64,000 nt of DNA from Siphonodentalium dalli (taxonomy: Eukaryota; Mollusca; Scaphopoda; Gadilida; Siphonodentaliidae), in NCBI GenBank assembly GCA_032622095.1, contig CP136065.1, forward strand, positions 63,657,094 through 63,721,093. The letters run 5' to 3'. Below the pieces are notes generated by a model, which ran no database searches, had not been told where the DNA came from, and saw only the letters and a program-made list of their open reading frames with translations. The position numbers and the translations under genes were made by a program. Below are positions 36,050 to 48,292 of the stretch, in pieces (position 1 is the stretch's first letter; every line of letters begins with the position of its first letter).

Positions 36050-36311
36050 CCCTTTCATGGCGGGAGTGTGCTGGTGGTGCATTAAAGAAACTGTGCCAGT
36101 GCATTCTCTTTTAAATGAGTGTTTCATATAGGGATCATCGCATATATAATATAATTCCGATATATAATATAATTCAATGTCAAGGTAAATATAGTTAGGC
36201 CAATGTATTCTCTTATATATGCACGGATCCCTATGGTGGATTCGCATATATAAGAGCATGCATTGGCAAAGGGTTTTTGCAAAATTTCATGAAGCTCCAG
36301 TCATGGAAAGG
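36050..36311 (+). mobile_element. piggyBac-type MITE C3 with paired hairpins
   Basis: TTAA at 36046-36049 and 36312-36315. It starts CCCTTTCATGGCGGGAG and ends CTCCAGTCATGGAAAGG. The first hairpin is damaged by substitutions; the second (36208-36267) is well kept. 262 bp, no coding capacity. Confidence 0.82.
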
Positions 36312-36315
36312 TTAA

Positions 36316-36699
36316 GGCGACGAGTGTGCGTTCAAAAATTCGTTACTTTGACGTTTCATTTTGAACCAGCGTAGTCCGACCTTTGTACTCTGATTCTCAG
36401 ATGGTATGTATGATCAAGTAAAGTTAATGTAAACACCGATAAGAAGCAGCATACTCAGGAACATAGGGCCTCGTTATACGACTGTAGTGCTCATGTGGAC
36501 ATCCTACTGGGAATGGGATGTTTGTTTACGTGAAGCCCCATAGTCCCTTATCAGCCGCCGTAAGACTAAATTGGAGGAGTGTTAGCACCGAAAGCCAGGG
36601 TTTTTTCCTGTTGTGGTTTAAGGAGCCGACGACCTCGTGCAAACGTGTCCGACTTTGAAATAAAATTATAAAACAAAATATTTTCTAGTTGACATCAAT
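36316..36699. other. Non-coding stretch
   Basis: Nothing recognisable. Confidence 0.45.
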
Positions 36700-37310
36700 G
36701 CGTATCGACTCGTATCGGTATCGATGTGTGTCCTATCACCACCATAGTAATTCAGCAGGACACACACACACATAGCAAGACAACTTAACCAGGGGTGATT
36801 ATACTTATTATACTTAAAATAGATGTGTGTCCTATCACCACCATAGCAATTCAGCGGGACACACACACATAGCAAGACAACTTAACCAGGGGTGAGTATA
36901 CCTTATATAGATGTATGTCCATCACCACCATAGCAATTCAGCAGGACACACACACATAGCATGACAACTTAACCGGGGGGTGATTATACCTTATATATCG
37001 ATGTGTGTCCTATCACCACCATAGCAATTCAGCGGGACACACACACATAGCATGACAACATAACCGGGGGTGATTATACCTTATATAGATGTGTGTCCTA
37101 TCACCACCATAGCAATTCAGCAGGACACACACATACATAGCAAGACAACTTAACCGGGAGGTGATTATACCTTATATATCGATGTGTGTCCTATCACCAC
37201 CATAGCAATTCAGCAGGACACACACATACATAGCAAGACAACTTAACCGGGGGTGATTATACCTTTTATAGATGTGTATCCTATCACCACCATAGGAATC
37301 ACTGAACTAA
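36700..37310 (+). repeat. ~90-bp minisatellite, seven copies
   Basis: GATGTGTGTCCTATCACC starts units at about 36724, 36822, 36910, 37001, 37088, 37182 and 37272. Each contains CACCATAGCAATTCAGCGGG, a CA run, and CAACTTAACC followed by GGGTGATTATACC. A separated partial unit lies at 37747-37835. The unit resembles the right end of inverted-repeat element I at 62.5 kb. Confidence 0.93.
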
Positions 37311-38727
37311 ATGGTTTCCCATAGGCGACAGTGTTAACGTTTCGGCCAAATTCACTGAATTGAAGCCTGCAGGCCATACCAGTGATGTTTACCCAGCTAG
37401 ATTGACACCAGTTGATCACGAAAATGTAATAAAAATCATAGATCATGTGTTTACTTTTTAAAATAAATCCCCAAGTCTACGACAGGGCTATCTCACAGCC
37501 AAATTTGATCTGGAAAAACCCAGAACTACAGCAGCTAGTTAAATAAATTTCCCGCTCACAAAAATCCATTCCCCCATTCATTCACCAGTTTAAATTATTT
37601 AGATATTATGTACAAATCAAATAAATGCGATGTCATCCTTTAATAACGTGTCGCATGTATCAGGTGAAGGTCATTCTTCAGTTACCTTCACCTTTAGTAT
37701 TCCACGGTGCACTCGCTCCCCGACTCTAGAACACATTTAGCTACCTGATTCCCATAGCAATTCAGCGGGACACACACACACATGCATAGCAAGACAACTT
37801 AACCACGGGTGATTGTATCTTATATAGATGTGCGTGTTTAACATCAGTTTGGTCGATAGATAATGTAGCGATATCTCCTATGGGGCCCGACCATCACAAA
37901 CAAATTGTGTTTGCCAAAAGGGTCGTTGAGCAATCAGGAACGATCTCTGAACTCCAGTTTCTCACAGTTTCGCGTGTCGGCTTTTCTGCACTGACGGTTA
38001 CAACATAACCTAATATCGACGAAACTTGTTCGATGAGCGCAACGCATATGCTCTGACATTACATTTAATCTGTCTCGCAGTTTGATTTTCATAGACAATT
38101 CTTTCATCCTGATTTGTCATTGGTGTTACGTTATTAGATTGTTGTTGAACTTGAGGGTGCTTTGATTTGATGTACCAGTATGCATACTGACATTATAATG
38201 GAATTGCGTTGACGCAAGAGAAACGTACAGTGAACACTGATGTGTAGTCGATAGAGAATTTCCGATACTTTCATCTGCTTTACTTTAATAATGTAGAGGC
38301 GTTTCCGTTGTTCCTAAATGCATACTGTGTACTCGCTGTCGTGTTTAAAAATTAATAATCTATCAAATAGACAGTGTGCTCAGCCCGTTATTGAAGAATG
38401 TAACATCAAACAATTATTGTTGAACCTTCCCATTGACCTTCCTACAACATAATCGTGTTGTGTACAGCATTATGACGTTTGAACCCGCATGGTATACAAC
38501 TTACAAATTTAGCCATACTCTGGCCCATTGAACATACAATTAGAAGAATGACCATCCAATGCACAACAGTTGTTGTTGAGCATTGCGCCTCCTTACTTTG
38601 ATGGGAAGGGGTCCACGAAACGATTCCAAACACCTGACCGGGGCGAGCGCAAAACACATTTCATGGGTAGAACATAGGGATGCATCTGCTAGAAACAACC
38701 CTATCACCACGGCCCTCATTATGCGAT
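37311..38727. other. Non-coding stretch with one outlying minisatellite unit
   Basis: Apart from the partial unit at 37747-37835, nothing recognisable. Confidence 0.45.
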
Positions 38728-38850
38728 GGTCCCCGGTGGCTCAGTTGGTAAGGAACGTGGCGCATTAAGCCAAGATAAGTCGTCCAGCGATGGCGAAGGT
38801 GGTTCTAATCCCGACCATCGCGGATGTATGATCGACACGCATGGAAAATG
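38728..38850 (+). mobile_element. tRNA-derived SINE, copy S2
   Basis: Box A TGGCTCAGTTGG (38737-38748) and box B GGTTCTAATCC (38801-38811) are 64 nt apart. Between them is GCATTAAGCC...GTCCAGCGATGGC, shared with S1, S3 and S4. The spacing exceeds that of a normal tRNA. The body after box B is short or replaced by palindrome G2. Confidence 0.75.
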
Positions 38851-38861
38851 ACCTGGTTATG

Positions 38862-39195
38862 TACAGTAATGCTCTAATTAATCGACTCCTTAACCACAGC
38901 AGAATTATGGGTAACTATTTAAGATTTAGTCGGAAATATGGCTTGTTGCCATTCATCGGAAAGCTCTCGCCTTATCACTTGAGTCGCGGCCATATTGGAT
39001 CCATCCAGCCCAGATCCGTTCTTTAGTGCTGCAGGTCAAAGTTCTGGAGTAGCATTCCATATATGGAGCTTTTAAATATTCGTGAATTCCACACGGAATG
39101 CTACTCCAGAACTTTGACCTGTAACATTAAGCAAACGGAACGGGGCTGCATGGATGGATCCAATATATATGACCGCGACTAAGTTATAAGGCGTA
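38862..39195 (+). repeat. Palindromic repeat G2, chimera of two fold-backs
   Basis: 38862-38968 is one arm of palindrome G1 in the same orientation. It joins directly to a second inverted repeat, 38968-~39057 with ~39100-39195 (CGCCTTATCACTTGAGTCGC mirrored as CGACTAAGTTATAAGGCG). The loop is ~40 bp. The mirror of the G1 arm is missing on the right, so either the element is truncated or G1 is an internal deletion derivative. Confidence 0.78.
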
Positions 39196-40764
39196 CAGTA
39201 TATAGTCTATATTGTATGATACATGATGTGGTTTGAATGGAATGAATATTATTAAACCAGCTCAGACATTCCTCTGATATCGAGAGCAAAGTGCTTGAGA
39301 TACTGATTTATCTCCTGTATTCTCATCAAGTCATTCGTGTGAAAAATCCAATAAACCAACAATGACAAGCTTGCAATAAACGTCCCCAAAGACCCGAACC
39401 GCGCTTCATGGAACAATCTGTTATGATCCCAGTCAATGAATATTTGAACACCGCCGATGAACTCGAGCTTTTCATTACGTTTTCTGTTTGTTTAATAATT
39501 CATGTTATGCATTCTCTCACTTCGCCGTTCCTTGGTGTTGTATCGTGTTTAGATACATATACGATCGGCCTCTGCTGTTGTTGTGAAGTCCCACACAGTC
39601 ACAAATGACTTATTCATGTTTTCCATCGGATTGTCCGACCAGAACGAAACATCCCCGATCGCGTGTGACGCTCGCTTAACAGGATTTTTCCTGCCTCGGT
39701 CTCAGGAGGGTTGGATATCGTCTAGGTTGAGAGAGGTCAATAACACAGCGACTTGACTGTTGACTTTGTATTAGTAACCTGGCGCTGACTAGAATGGCGA
39801 GGAAGGCTTCCGATAACGAACTTGCTATCCTTGCATGCCAGTTCTAGACGCGTTATATGCGTTATAACATATATGACGGTATATCAGCATGCATGCGCCT
39901 ATATCGAAAACGAACGCTAGATTTGTTACATGTATAAAGTCTCAATGTTTCACTGACGTCAATCTCGCACAGCATGGGTGGATCTGAGACGAATAGAACA
40001 CGCTTCATACATTACAACGCCCATGCACAAAGCTCGCACGAAAAAGACAAACTTGGCAACACTCGTTTCTAAATTGATTGATGTTCCCAATCTCGTAAAT
40101 GTTCAGACTTCAAACGAAAAATCGGCAGTGGGTCTTTTTTATGTCCACGAATGTACCCCAGAATGTAAGTTTAATGGTCGATGGGGAAGTGCTGTGGTCT
40201 GACTTTTGCATAGAATTAACGACAACGACGCCTAAACGTGAGACTTGATGTAAACTGTAGATAACTAAATCGTGATTTTTATACGAATTAGTTCCCTTCC
40301 TCTTTAGTGATTGCTATCTCACAGATTGATTAATATTGCCTAACCAAATAACTGGTGGTGATGGTGCGATCATAGCTGGAAAAGGACTGTAGAATCAAGT
40401 ATAAACATCGTATACAAATCTTTAAAATGTATACACCCCGAATACATGTATATGTTATGTTCGTCATCAACTTTGTATGTGTCCAAATTTTAATGGGAGA
40501 GGGCCGGATGTAAGTTGTGAAAAGCATGTGCCTTAATCCCACTTGTAATATTATATTTTAATTACCATAAGATATGTTTAAATAAAATTTCAAAATGGAA
40601 TATCACCACACTCCATGCAGCGTATGACAAAGAATTGGGAAACGACGACGCAACAATGGAAACACGATGACTGACAATATGTGACACAATAGGACGATAA
40701 ACTTGCGTTTAATATAACCGGATATAATAAACGGGAGCATGTGCTTTCTTCTGGTGGGACTGGG
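39196..40764. other. Non-coding stretch
   Basis: A 74-codon frame at 39978-40202 has no recognisable motif. Nothing else seen. Confidence 0.45.
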
Positions 40765-40933
40765 AGCCTCGCATATACAAGAGAATACGTTGGCTTACAA
40801 GGTCAAGGTAACTATTGCTAGGCCATTGTATTCTCTTATATATACGATGCTCCATATGGGGGACTCGCATCTATAAGAGAATGCATTGGCACAGTTTTTG
40901 GCAAAATTTCAGGAAGCTCCAGTCATTAAAGGG
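40765..40933 (+). mobile_element. MITE C4, left half missing
   Basis: Begins in the second arm of the first hairpin (GGGAGCCTCGCATATACAAG). The second hairpin (~40831-40891) is intact. It ends GAAGCTCCAGTCATTAAAGGG before TTAC. Confidence 0.75.
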
Positions 40934-41765
40934 TTACTATTGGTTTATATATCGCACAATGCTATCGAGATTGCACCAACGGGATGGCTGACGTGGTGGT
41001 GAAGTAAAATCAAAGGAAAAGGCCGGCTGGAAGTTGCCATGATGTCCTGGTTACTAAATCAGCTGCTCCTATCTTCTCCTAGCATCATCCCGTTGGGGTC
41101 ACGAAGGGCATCTTCCCTCGCTGGGTTCCGGCATCCACATCATTATGCAACCGCTTCTGGTGGTCTTCCCTCGCTGGGTTCCGGCATCCACACCTAGCCT
41201 GCAACCAATAGCAGGAGACGGGTAGAGATTCCAGCGAAGTACTTCCCTTCAATCTTTTAACAGAGCCGACCCGACGACAAAAAAAGCCATGATATGGTTC
41301 TTAAGCGTGAAGACACAGCACATCAGATCACGCCAACCACACATAAGGCCAATGTGGACGTGTAGGAGATTACAGTACGCGGGCGCTGAGCCATCGGAGA
41401 TTTGTTTAGTCGGCTCTATTCCATAACAAATCATTTGGCACAGGGATAAACAGTGACTAATATGTTGTTACGAGGATTATCGCAATAACAGATTAACTTT
41501 GTATATATCAAGTATGTCACTAACTCGTATTTACTATGAAGATTAGTGCTCGCTAACTGAAATAATGCACAGTTACTCCAGGCAATTTGGCAACTTCAAT
41601 CACTTTCACTGCGTGATGGGTAAGTGGGTAAGCAGTGGCGTGAAGTTTTACAATGCTTATTCGTGCGTCCCTCTGCCGAATTCTACGCTTCAAAGAAAGT
41701 ATTAAAATATCAATGGAACGGAGCTACTAAACTGCTCCTCGGTGAAACGTATATGCATGAGAATA
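40934..41765. other. Non-coding stretch with a short direct repeat
   Basis: TCTTCCCTCGCTGGGTTCCG occurs at ~41111 and ~41164, a 53-bp tandem step. Nothing else recognisable. Confidence 0.5.
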
Positions 41766-41900
41766 GTTAGTCACGTGCTTGATCATATATATGATGTGTA
41801 TAACATTGTAGGATCAAGCTCGCGATATAAGATATCCTTATGCATATACTCAACCACCAATGTTATACACATCATATGGTCAAGGTCGTGGTTGTTTAAC
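41766..41900. repeat. Imperfect hairpin, ~45-nt arms
   Basis: Arms 41766-41812 and 41854-41900 pair with several bulges (ATGATGTGTATAACATTG mirrored as CAATGTTATACACATCAT). The central loop is ~40 nt. Size and bulging resemble a pre-miRNA or a small MITE; I know of no match. Confidence 0.7.
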
Positions 41901-43199
41901 TATGCTCACTATACAGGTATGTCTTTTTAAGTTAAAGCACAGCGTGTGGTAATCATTCAAAGGGATGTTATCACTTGCCGATTTTCCATGTATAAATGCA
42001 TAGAATGTGCGGAGGATCGAGCGATCGTATAGCGGAGATATGTAAGATTAATGTCAAATATTATTTTGCTACCATGTTTTCCATAAAACATACACGACGA
42101 ATTTTCGAAACTCTTCCGATTCCGTGCTTCTGTTCGACTGTTTCCACCGAACAGGCAATACTAAATACCATAACGTGACACCGGCTTCGATTGATCAGCT
42201 GATTCGGATCTGTGTACATAATAGCTATTGCATATAACAATGTTCTTCTATTGTAAATGTTGTATATATTATGTCTCAATACTCATGAAAATGTAATATG
42301 AGTTTAAGAGAATAAACTAATTGAATTGAAATTGATTGGTTACTGGATAATACACAATTTTAATGGGTCGGCTGGAATGGGTTAATATTCCTAATCTGAA
42401 TCGATACAAACATCACTGCGTGGGGTATGTCATCGTGCACCCAACGAGTAATATGATTACAATATATATGGGCATGGACATACTTGAGAGGACATAATAA
42501 TCTAATCGATTTACGAGGAACGGTTGCTCTATACATTGTTGAACATAAATCGAACAGCTGGACAGTGCATGGTGATCCCTGTATATAGACAATTATTTCT
42601 ATTCAACTCTCTTCATATCGTTTCAAGCCGATCGGATATATGAATCGCTGGAGAGAATACTATTCTCAACAGACCCTGAAATTAATTGGAAATAGAAACC
42701 TTTTCGGGTGAGGATTATCAACGGAAACCCGGAATTGCATCGCTAATCAGCATCGGCGATATAAGCAGGTCGTCATTCCTGCCGCGCGAGGGGGAAATTA
42801 TTGCGTTCTCAATGACGGCTTCGCCTTCCATCTGCTAGCCAATTTGTAAGTGGCCATTCGCTAAATGGCTCGCTGATATTTTATCTGAATCAATCAGTAA
42901 CAGTGCCTGTTTTGAATTGCAAAACGTCGTGAACACGGCGTCGTAACCAGAGAAGTGCAAATAGAACAATATGCCGTCAGATTACCAGCTAAATGAAATG
43001 TTCGATAAAATCTACATATACGGCGAATCAGTGCTGGAATTAAAGATGGCGGAATAATTGGCTGAATTTGTGCAACTAACCCGCAACGGCTCGAGAAAAA
43101 AGGGTGGCCATGGCGGATAGAGACCGTTTAAGGTCGGCGGAATGATTTGCGTTGAGAATACAGAGGCTGACAGGCAATTCTGAACAAGAGCTTCAACGT
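41901..43199. other. Non-coding stretch
   Basis: Short frames only. A 103-codon minus-strand frame at 43012-43323 runs into the satellite that follows and has no motif. Confidence 0.45.
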
Positions 43200-45000
43200 C
43201 TTTATTTGACGTTGACCAATTTAAACTTGGCAATTTTATCAAAAGTAAATCGCAATGGACGGATATGTACGTGCTCAAATTTGATGGGCCACCCCTTGGA
43301 GACCAGTACTTGAGGTCTAACAACTTTATTTAGTACTCAACACTTCTGTGCGACCTCTTGGGGACTATGTTGCCAACGCGTGAAGTTGAGTAATTTAAAC
43401 TTGGCAATTTTCTCAAAACAAATTGTAATAGGCGGATCGGCATGATATCAACACTGATGGGTCACATTATGGAGCCAGTTATTGAGGTCTAACAACTTCA
43501 TTTGGTGCTCAACAATCATTTGTGACATTTTGGAAACCAAGAAAGGTTGAGTGTCTTCACCAGGTTGCCAATGCGTGACGTCTGGCGCCTGAAGTTGAGT
43601 AATTTAAACTTGGCAATTTTCACAAAACAAATTGCAATAGGCGGATCGGCATGATATCAACACTGATGGGTCACATTATGGAGCCAGTGATTGGGGTCTA
43701 ACAACTTCATTTGGTGCTCAACACTCATGTGTGACAATTTGGAAACCAAGAAAGGTTCAGTGTCTTCACCAGGTTGCCAATGCGTGACGTCTGGCGCCTG
43801 AAGTTGAGTAATTTAAACTTGGCAATTTTCACAAAACAAATTGCAATGGGCGGATCGACACGATTTCAACGCTGATGCTTGAAGTGCTTGAAGTCTAACA
43901 ACTTCATTTAGTGCTCAAAACTCGGTGCGACCTTTTGGAGACCAAGAAAGGTTCATTGCCTTCACCAGGATGCCAATGCGTGACGTCTGGCGTCTTAAGT
44001 TGACCAAATTAAACTTGGCAATTTTCTCAAAACAAATTGCATGCAGTGAGCGGATCGGCACAATGCCATGTTCAACGCCCACGTGGAACATCTTGGAGAC
44101 CTAGAGAGCTTCATTGTCTCCACCAGGCTACCAATGGTTGAAGTCTGACCACTGATGTTGCCAATCAGATTATCGCAGGTTTCTGAAAACCAATATGGTC
44201 AACGCTTCTTCGACGCCCATGGTCAACCTCTTGGAGACTATGCTATATCGAATGTCTACATCAGACTTCCATTATGACACCAACTGTTGGACTTGGATTC
44301 GTTCAGCTATTGGCGTGATCATCAATCAGATCCGCCTCATCAGAACAGTATGATGTTTGGAAATAGAACATATCAATACCACTGCTGGATAATATGTTCC
44401 TGCCACAGGCAATAGTCGTTGTGTTCCCGTGCTTGACATATGAGTATGACGCTTGAATCTGACCAATTCTCTGACAAGCAACTTCGTTAAGAGGGTCGAC
44501 ACACATTCACCAATTTTTGGTGCGACACGACAGCTTGCATATATCTACCACGATTACAATGCCTCGCGGCTGACGCTTAACGTTACATTTCTAACCCCGT
44601 TAACCCGTGCTATACTAAATACTCATTGACGGGTAGTTTCCTCCAATGGATATGAATAATTCTTCTCTTCTATTATCTGTTCTTCTGCCTGCATGGCGTC
44701 GGCTTTTATTATCTAAATGAATTATAGACCATTACACTGTATAGTTTTATAACTAAATGTGATAATGCATTTAGTATAGGAAGGGTTAATTGTCTAAACA
44801 AAAATGCATTGGGCGGATGGGTACATATTCAACACTCACGGGCGACCTCTTTTATACCAAGAGGGCTTGACTGTCTTCATCAGACGGCCATTATAACATC
44901 AACCGAATGAAAAGTTCATTATGTTTGCAAGCGATTCGACTTGGAGTCGTTCAGCTATCGGCGTGATCATCAATCAGAGCTGCCTCATCACAGCATTACG
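43200..45000 (+). repeat. ~209-bp satellite, interrupted by a MITE
   Basis: AATTTAAACTTGGCAATTTT anchors lie at 43218, 43392, 43601 and 43810, with AAATTAAACTTGGCAATTTT near 44005. The last full period is 209 bp and adjacent copies are very similar. Diverged units continue to ~44340 and again at 44790-45000 (GTTCAGCTATNGGCGTGATC at 44301 and 44949). MITE B4 sits between. Confidence 0.85.
44604..44785 (+). mobile_element. piggyBac-type MITE B4
   Basis: TTAA at 44600-44603 and 44786-44789. It starts CCCGTGCTATACTAAATAC and ends GCATTTAGTATAGGAAGGG. 182 bp, lying within the region of the 209-bp satellite. Confidence 0.85.
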
Positions 45001-46043
45001 ACCCGGATGAGATCGATCAAAGAGGAAGCACGGGGATGGAACGCACCGTGATCATCCAATCTATTTATCAATCAATAATTCAGCCTTGATAGGGTGCTGA
45101 TCATAGAAAGCTCGTTGGGTCTTCGCGGCTATAATCAGATCAATAATTCTATATCTGCTGAAAAATGCAGTCAAATTCGCTGAATACCGTGCTTTTAACA
45201 TGTGACATTCCCATGTGGTTTGACCCAGACGCACCAACATATGCATGTACGCGTGGTATTTCGAGTATAGCTTTAGTCACAGGGAAGTATGTATGGTATT
45301 GTCAGTAAGTTTCAGATTTATCTGCCAAATATTCAAGTCGTAAGTGGTATTTGGATGATTATGACCTCAAATGCTCAAACTAAACATATACCAGTAATTG
45401 CATACGTTTGTGTGAAAACTATGTCGACATATAATGACAACATGTTGTTAAAGACTTCCATATATACTTTATGGAAATTGTCGCCCAAAAGTACAAATAA
45501 AGAGCGTTCGCCTCATTGGTCTGTATGTTGATAGTAGTAAATTAATTTCCTGATTTTGCGATGTGAATATTATTTATTTTCATCAACATACTTAGACCAC
45601 AAGGACGAGCCTAAATGTAATCTAGAATTATATGGATTTGTAGCTTGACCCACAATTTTCTGCGTCAGCTATTATGAGTGTACGATTGGCATTTGGCAGA
45701 AGTTCGCCTCCCAATATCGGAGAAACATCAATTGCGCAGTCAATAATGGAATTCGTAGGTTGTATCTGCTTTGACCCCCATAAAACAATCATGGCATACA
45801 TACTATGTAGTTCTAAAGTATCTAGATCCAATATATCCTACTGTGATGAATTGCCCGAGCATGCCCTTGTGCTATGTTAACTCACTATTAAAGTATACCT
45901 CATAAAATGAGATTGGCATACACTGCCTTATAAAGCCATCTAATCGACAACTTCAGGCTGAAATAAATACTGTACGCCTTTGGAATCCAAATACTTCGAC
46001 CAATACATAACATATATCTTATATACGAAGATTATTGTTTTAA
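45001..46043. other. Non-coding stretch
   Basis: Frames at 45289-45531 and 45674-45880 have no recognised motif. Confidence 0.45.
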
Positions 46044-46260
46044 TAGTTTGACTGGAGCCTCCTGAAATTTAGCGAAAACCCTGTGCCAATGAATTCTCGC
46101 ATATATAAGAGAATGCATTGGCCTAACAATATTTACCTTGACATTGTAAGCCTGTGCATTGTGTATGCGAGGCTCCCTATGGGAGACTCGCATATATAAG
46201 AGAATGCACTGGCACATGATCTTTAATGCTGCACCAGCGCAGCTCCCATCATAAAAGGAG
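46044..46260 (+). mobile_element. MITE C5 with one shortened hairpin
   Basis: Left TTAA at 46040-46043; the right flank TAAC is decayed. GACTGGAGCCTCCTGAAATT leads into CCCTGTGCC. The first hairpin has lost its upper stem and loop (GCCAATGAATTCTCGCATAT joins directly to the descending arm). The second hairpin is intact. Confidence 0.72.
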
Positions 46261-47441
46261 TAACAAAGGGCGCACGATATTGGTGCCCGCATATATCGCA
46301 GAGAATGAACATGACCACTTGGTTTTATTTTTGAATAATAAATTCTATCGCTGCAATATGTCTCTATGTTGCATGTATTTATTTATTGGCCTATTTTGAT
46401 TCCCGAAACTTGTCAAAATTCAGCAGCTTCTTTGTTGGAGCAGTTAAAACCACACCCGCATCAAATTTGGGCCTGATATTATTTGCAACCTAACTCCCCC
46501 TTCAGAATCAGACCCAAAGTTCTGGAAATGAGAGCTTAAATTATCCAACTGGTACTTGTACTCCAATATTTTGGTATGAGAACAACAAATTTCGCATCGA
46601 TACTCTATTTAGAAAAAGAACTAAAGGAACAATTTCAATCTAATTTGGATGTAACATTTCTTTTTAATCAAACTTTAGAAACAATTCCAAACTATATATG
46701 TTTTGGTTTAAAATATCCAACTATTGTCGACCGAGGCTCGCAATTCCCAACTATTGTAATGTTTGATCCAAGTTGGGTAGGGGTTGAGACACTCCAACTC
46801 ATGTTCCTAATAAACTCGGTACTCCCGAACATAACATATTCATAAAGATTTCGTCCAGCGTCAGGAAATGATGCATATACTATTCTTGTGAACATAATGC
46901 GTTTGAAATAGCTAGAATGTTATTGATATCAATGACAGATTCCTTCCCGGCATGCAGTGACATGGTCAATCACTGAGGAACCAGTCAATAAATGAGGAGG
47001 CTTAGAAGCCTCGTCTTGGCACAACAGAAAGGCAAGCAGTCAACATGTACTTAGAAAGTATGTGTCTTGTGAAATCGTGAACCAAACTAATCGATTAACT
47101 TTGCTGTGATCGCCTTGTCGAGCTTCGTAAATATTCTCCGATAATCGAAGTATTACTCAACTGGTATAACTAGTATAGTGTGTGTCTCTTCCTGCAAAAC
47201 ATAGGCGATACGCCGCATCGAAATGTAGTTTAGCGGCGGTAACACTTTGATATATATACATGTAATTGTCGACAAGTATTATCGGTTTTACACATTGAAA
47301 TTGGCCACATAGAACCAACTATAATGGTACTTTGTTTGGTTACTTGGTATTGTTTTCTTACAGTGTATAATGTACTTCGCATAGCCCCTTTATCTGAGCC
47401 ACATAGTTTATGAGTGACTCCAAACCTCTGACTGCATTATA
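46261..47441. other. Non-coding stretch
   Basis: An 89-codon frame at 46576-46845 contains a short internal repeat (TIVDRGSQFPTIV) and no recognised domain. Confidence 0.4.
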
Positions 47442-47930
47442 TACACGTAGATGTACATCAGTACGTTATGTATATAATATGATTTGATAGCCTTCTCGTG
47501 CATATAGATGTACCTCCTCAGTACGTTATATTAGATGACTTGATAGCCTTCGCATGCACATATATGTACCCCAGTATACGTTATATAGCATGACTTGATA
47601 GCCTTCGCGTGCATATAGATGTACCTGAGTACGTCATATAAGATGACTTGATAGCCTTCGAATACATATATATAGATGTACCTGAGTACGTTATATAAGA
47701 TGACTTGATAGCCTTCGAATACATATAGATGTACCTGAGTACGTTATATAAGATGACTTGATAGCCTTCGAATACATATAGATGTACCTGAGTACGTTAT
47801 ATAAGATGACTTGATAGCCTTCGAATACATATAGATGTACCTGAGTACGTTATATAAGATGATGTATGCATGTAGATGTGCCTCAGTACGTTATATATAA
47901 GATGATTTGATAGCCGTCTCATGCATGCAT
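47442..47930 (+). repeat. 53-57-bp tandem repeat, about nine copies
   Basis: TGACTTGATAGCCTTCG anchors at 47486, 47542, 47597, 47650, 47707, 47760, 47813 and 47909. Each is followed by an ATATAGATGTACCTGAGTAC-type sequence. The middle copies are nearly identical; the outer ones are diverged. Confidence 0.95.
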
Positions 47931-47934
47931 GGTT

Positions 47935-48235
47935 TTATTCTTGAAGTTTATTGTCGTTTCAACAGCTAGGCCATATGACATCTTTGTCAGATTTATTGGC
48001 CTGGGAGAGAACGATCGTTGGGTAATATTCCACTGGAAAACCACCACACCGCTCGTAGAAATAACAGATCCCGAGCTAAACCAACTGGCAAACTTGCCCA
48101 CACGCATCGGGTTACCATCCCGGAAGTTGGAATGCAATCCGAGCTTATATGGAATCGAACCGGCTTTGTCAAAGTCTGGCGGCTTATGTCGGGCTAATCC
48201 CTTCCAATCTCTACCAGAGCGCACCAGTCATACTT
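47935..48235 (-). mobile_element. tRNA-derived SINE, copy S3
   Basis: On the minus strand a box A-like TGCGCTCTGGTAG (48211-48223) and box B GGTTCGATTCC (48151-48161) are 62 nt apart. The head (ATTAGCCCGACATAAGCC) matches S1, S2 and S4. The body GGGATGGTAACCCGATGCG with GGGCAAGTTTGCC matches S1. The tail ends in AATAAACTTCAAGAATAAAA. This is the longest copy. It explains the overlapping ~100-codon frames on both strands here. Confidence 0.75.
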
Positions 48236-48292
48236 CATTTCTGAATCTGTCACCGGTTGGGTACTAGTCTGTGGTTTTCTACATTTAAGCTG

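Noticed and set aside
36700-37310. Possible CRISPR-like array (regular ~90-bp spacing)
   Set aside because: The whole unit repeats with no unique spacers, and the window is clearly animal DNA.
38737-38811. Functional tRNA gene
   Set aside because: Boxes A and B are 64 nt apart, no clean cloverleaf or acceptor pairing is seen, and three related copies exist, so it is a SINE head.
47919-48267. Overlapping ~100-112 codon frames on both strands
   Set aside because: They lie within SINE copy S3, whose promoter boxes and body match other copies. Neither peptide shows a known domain.
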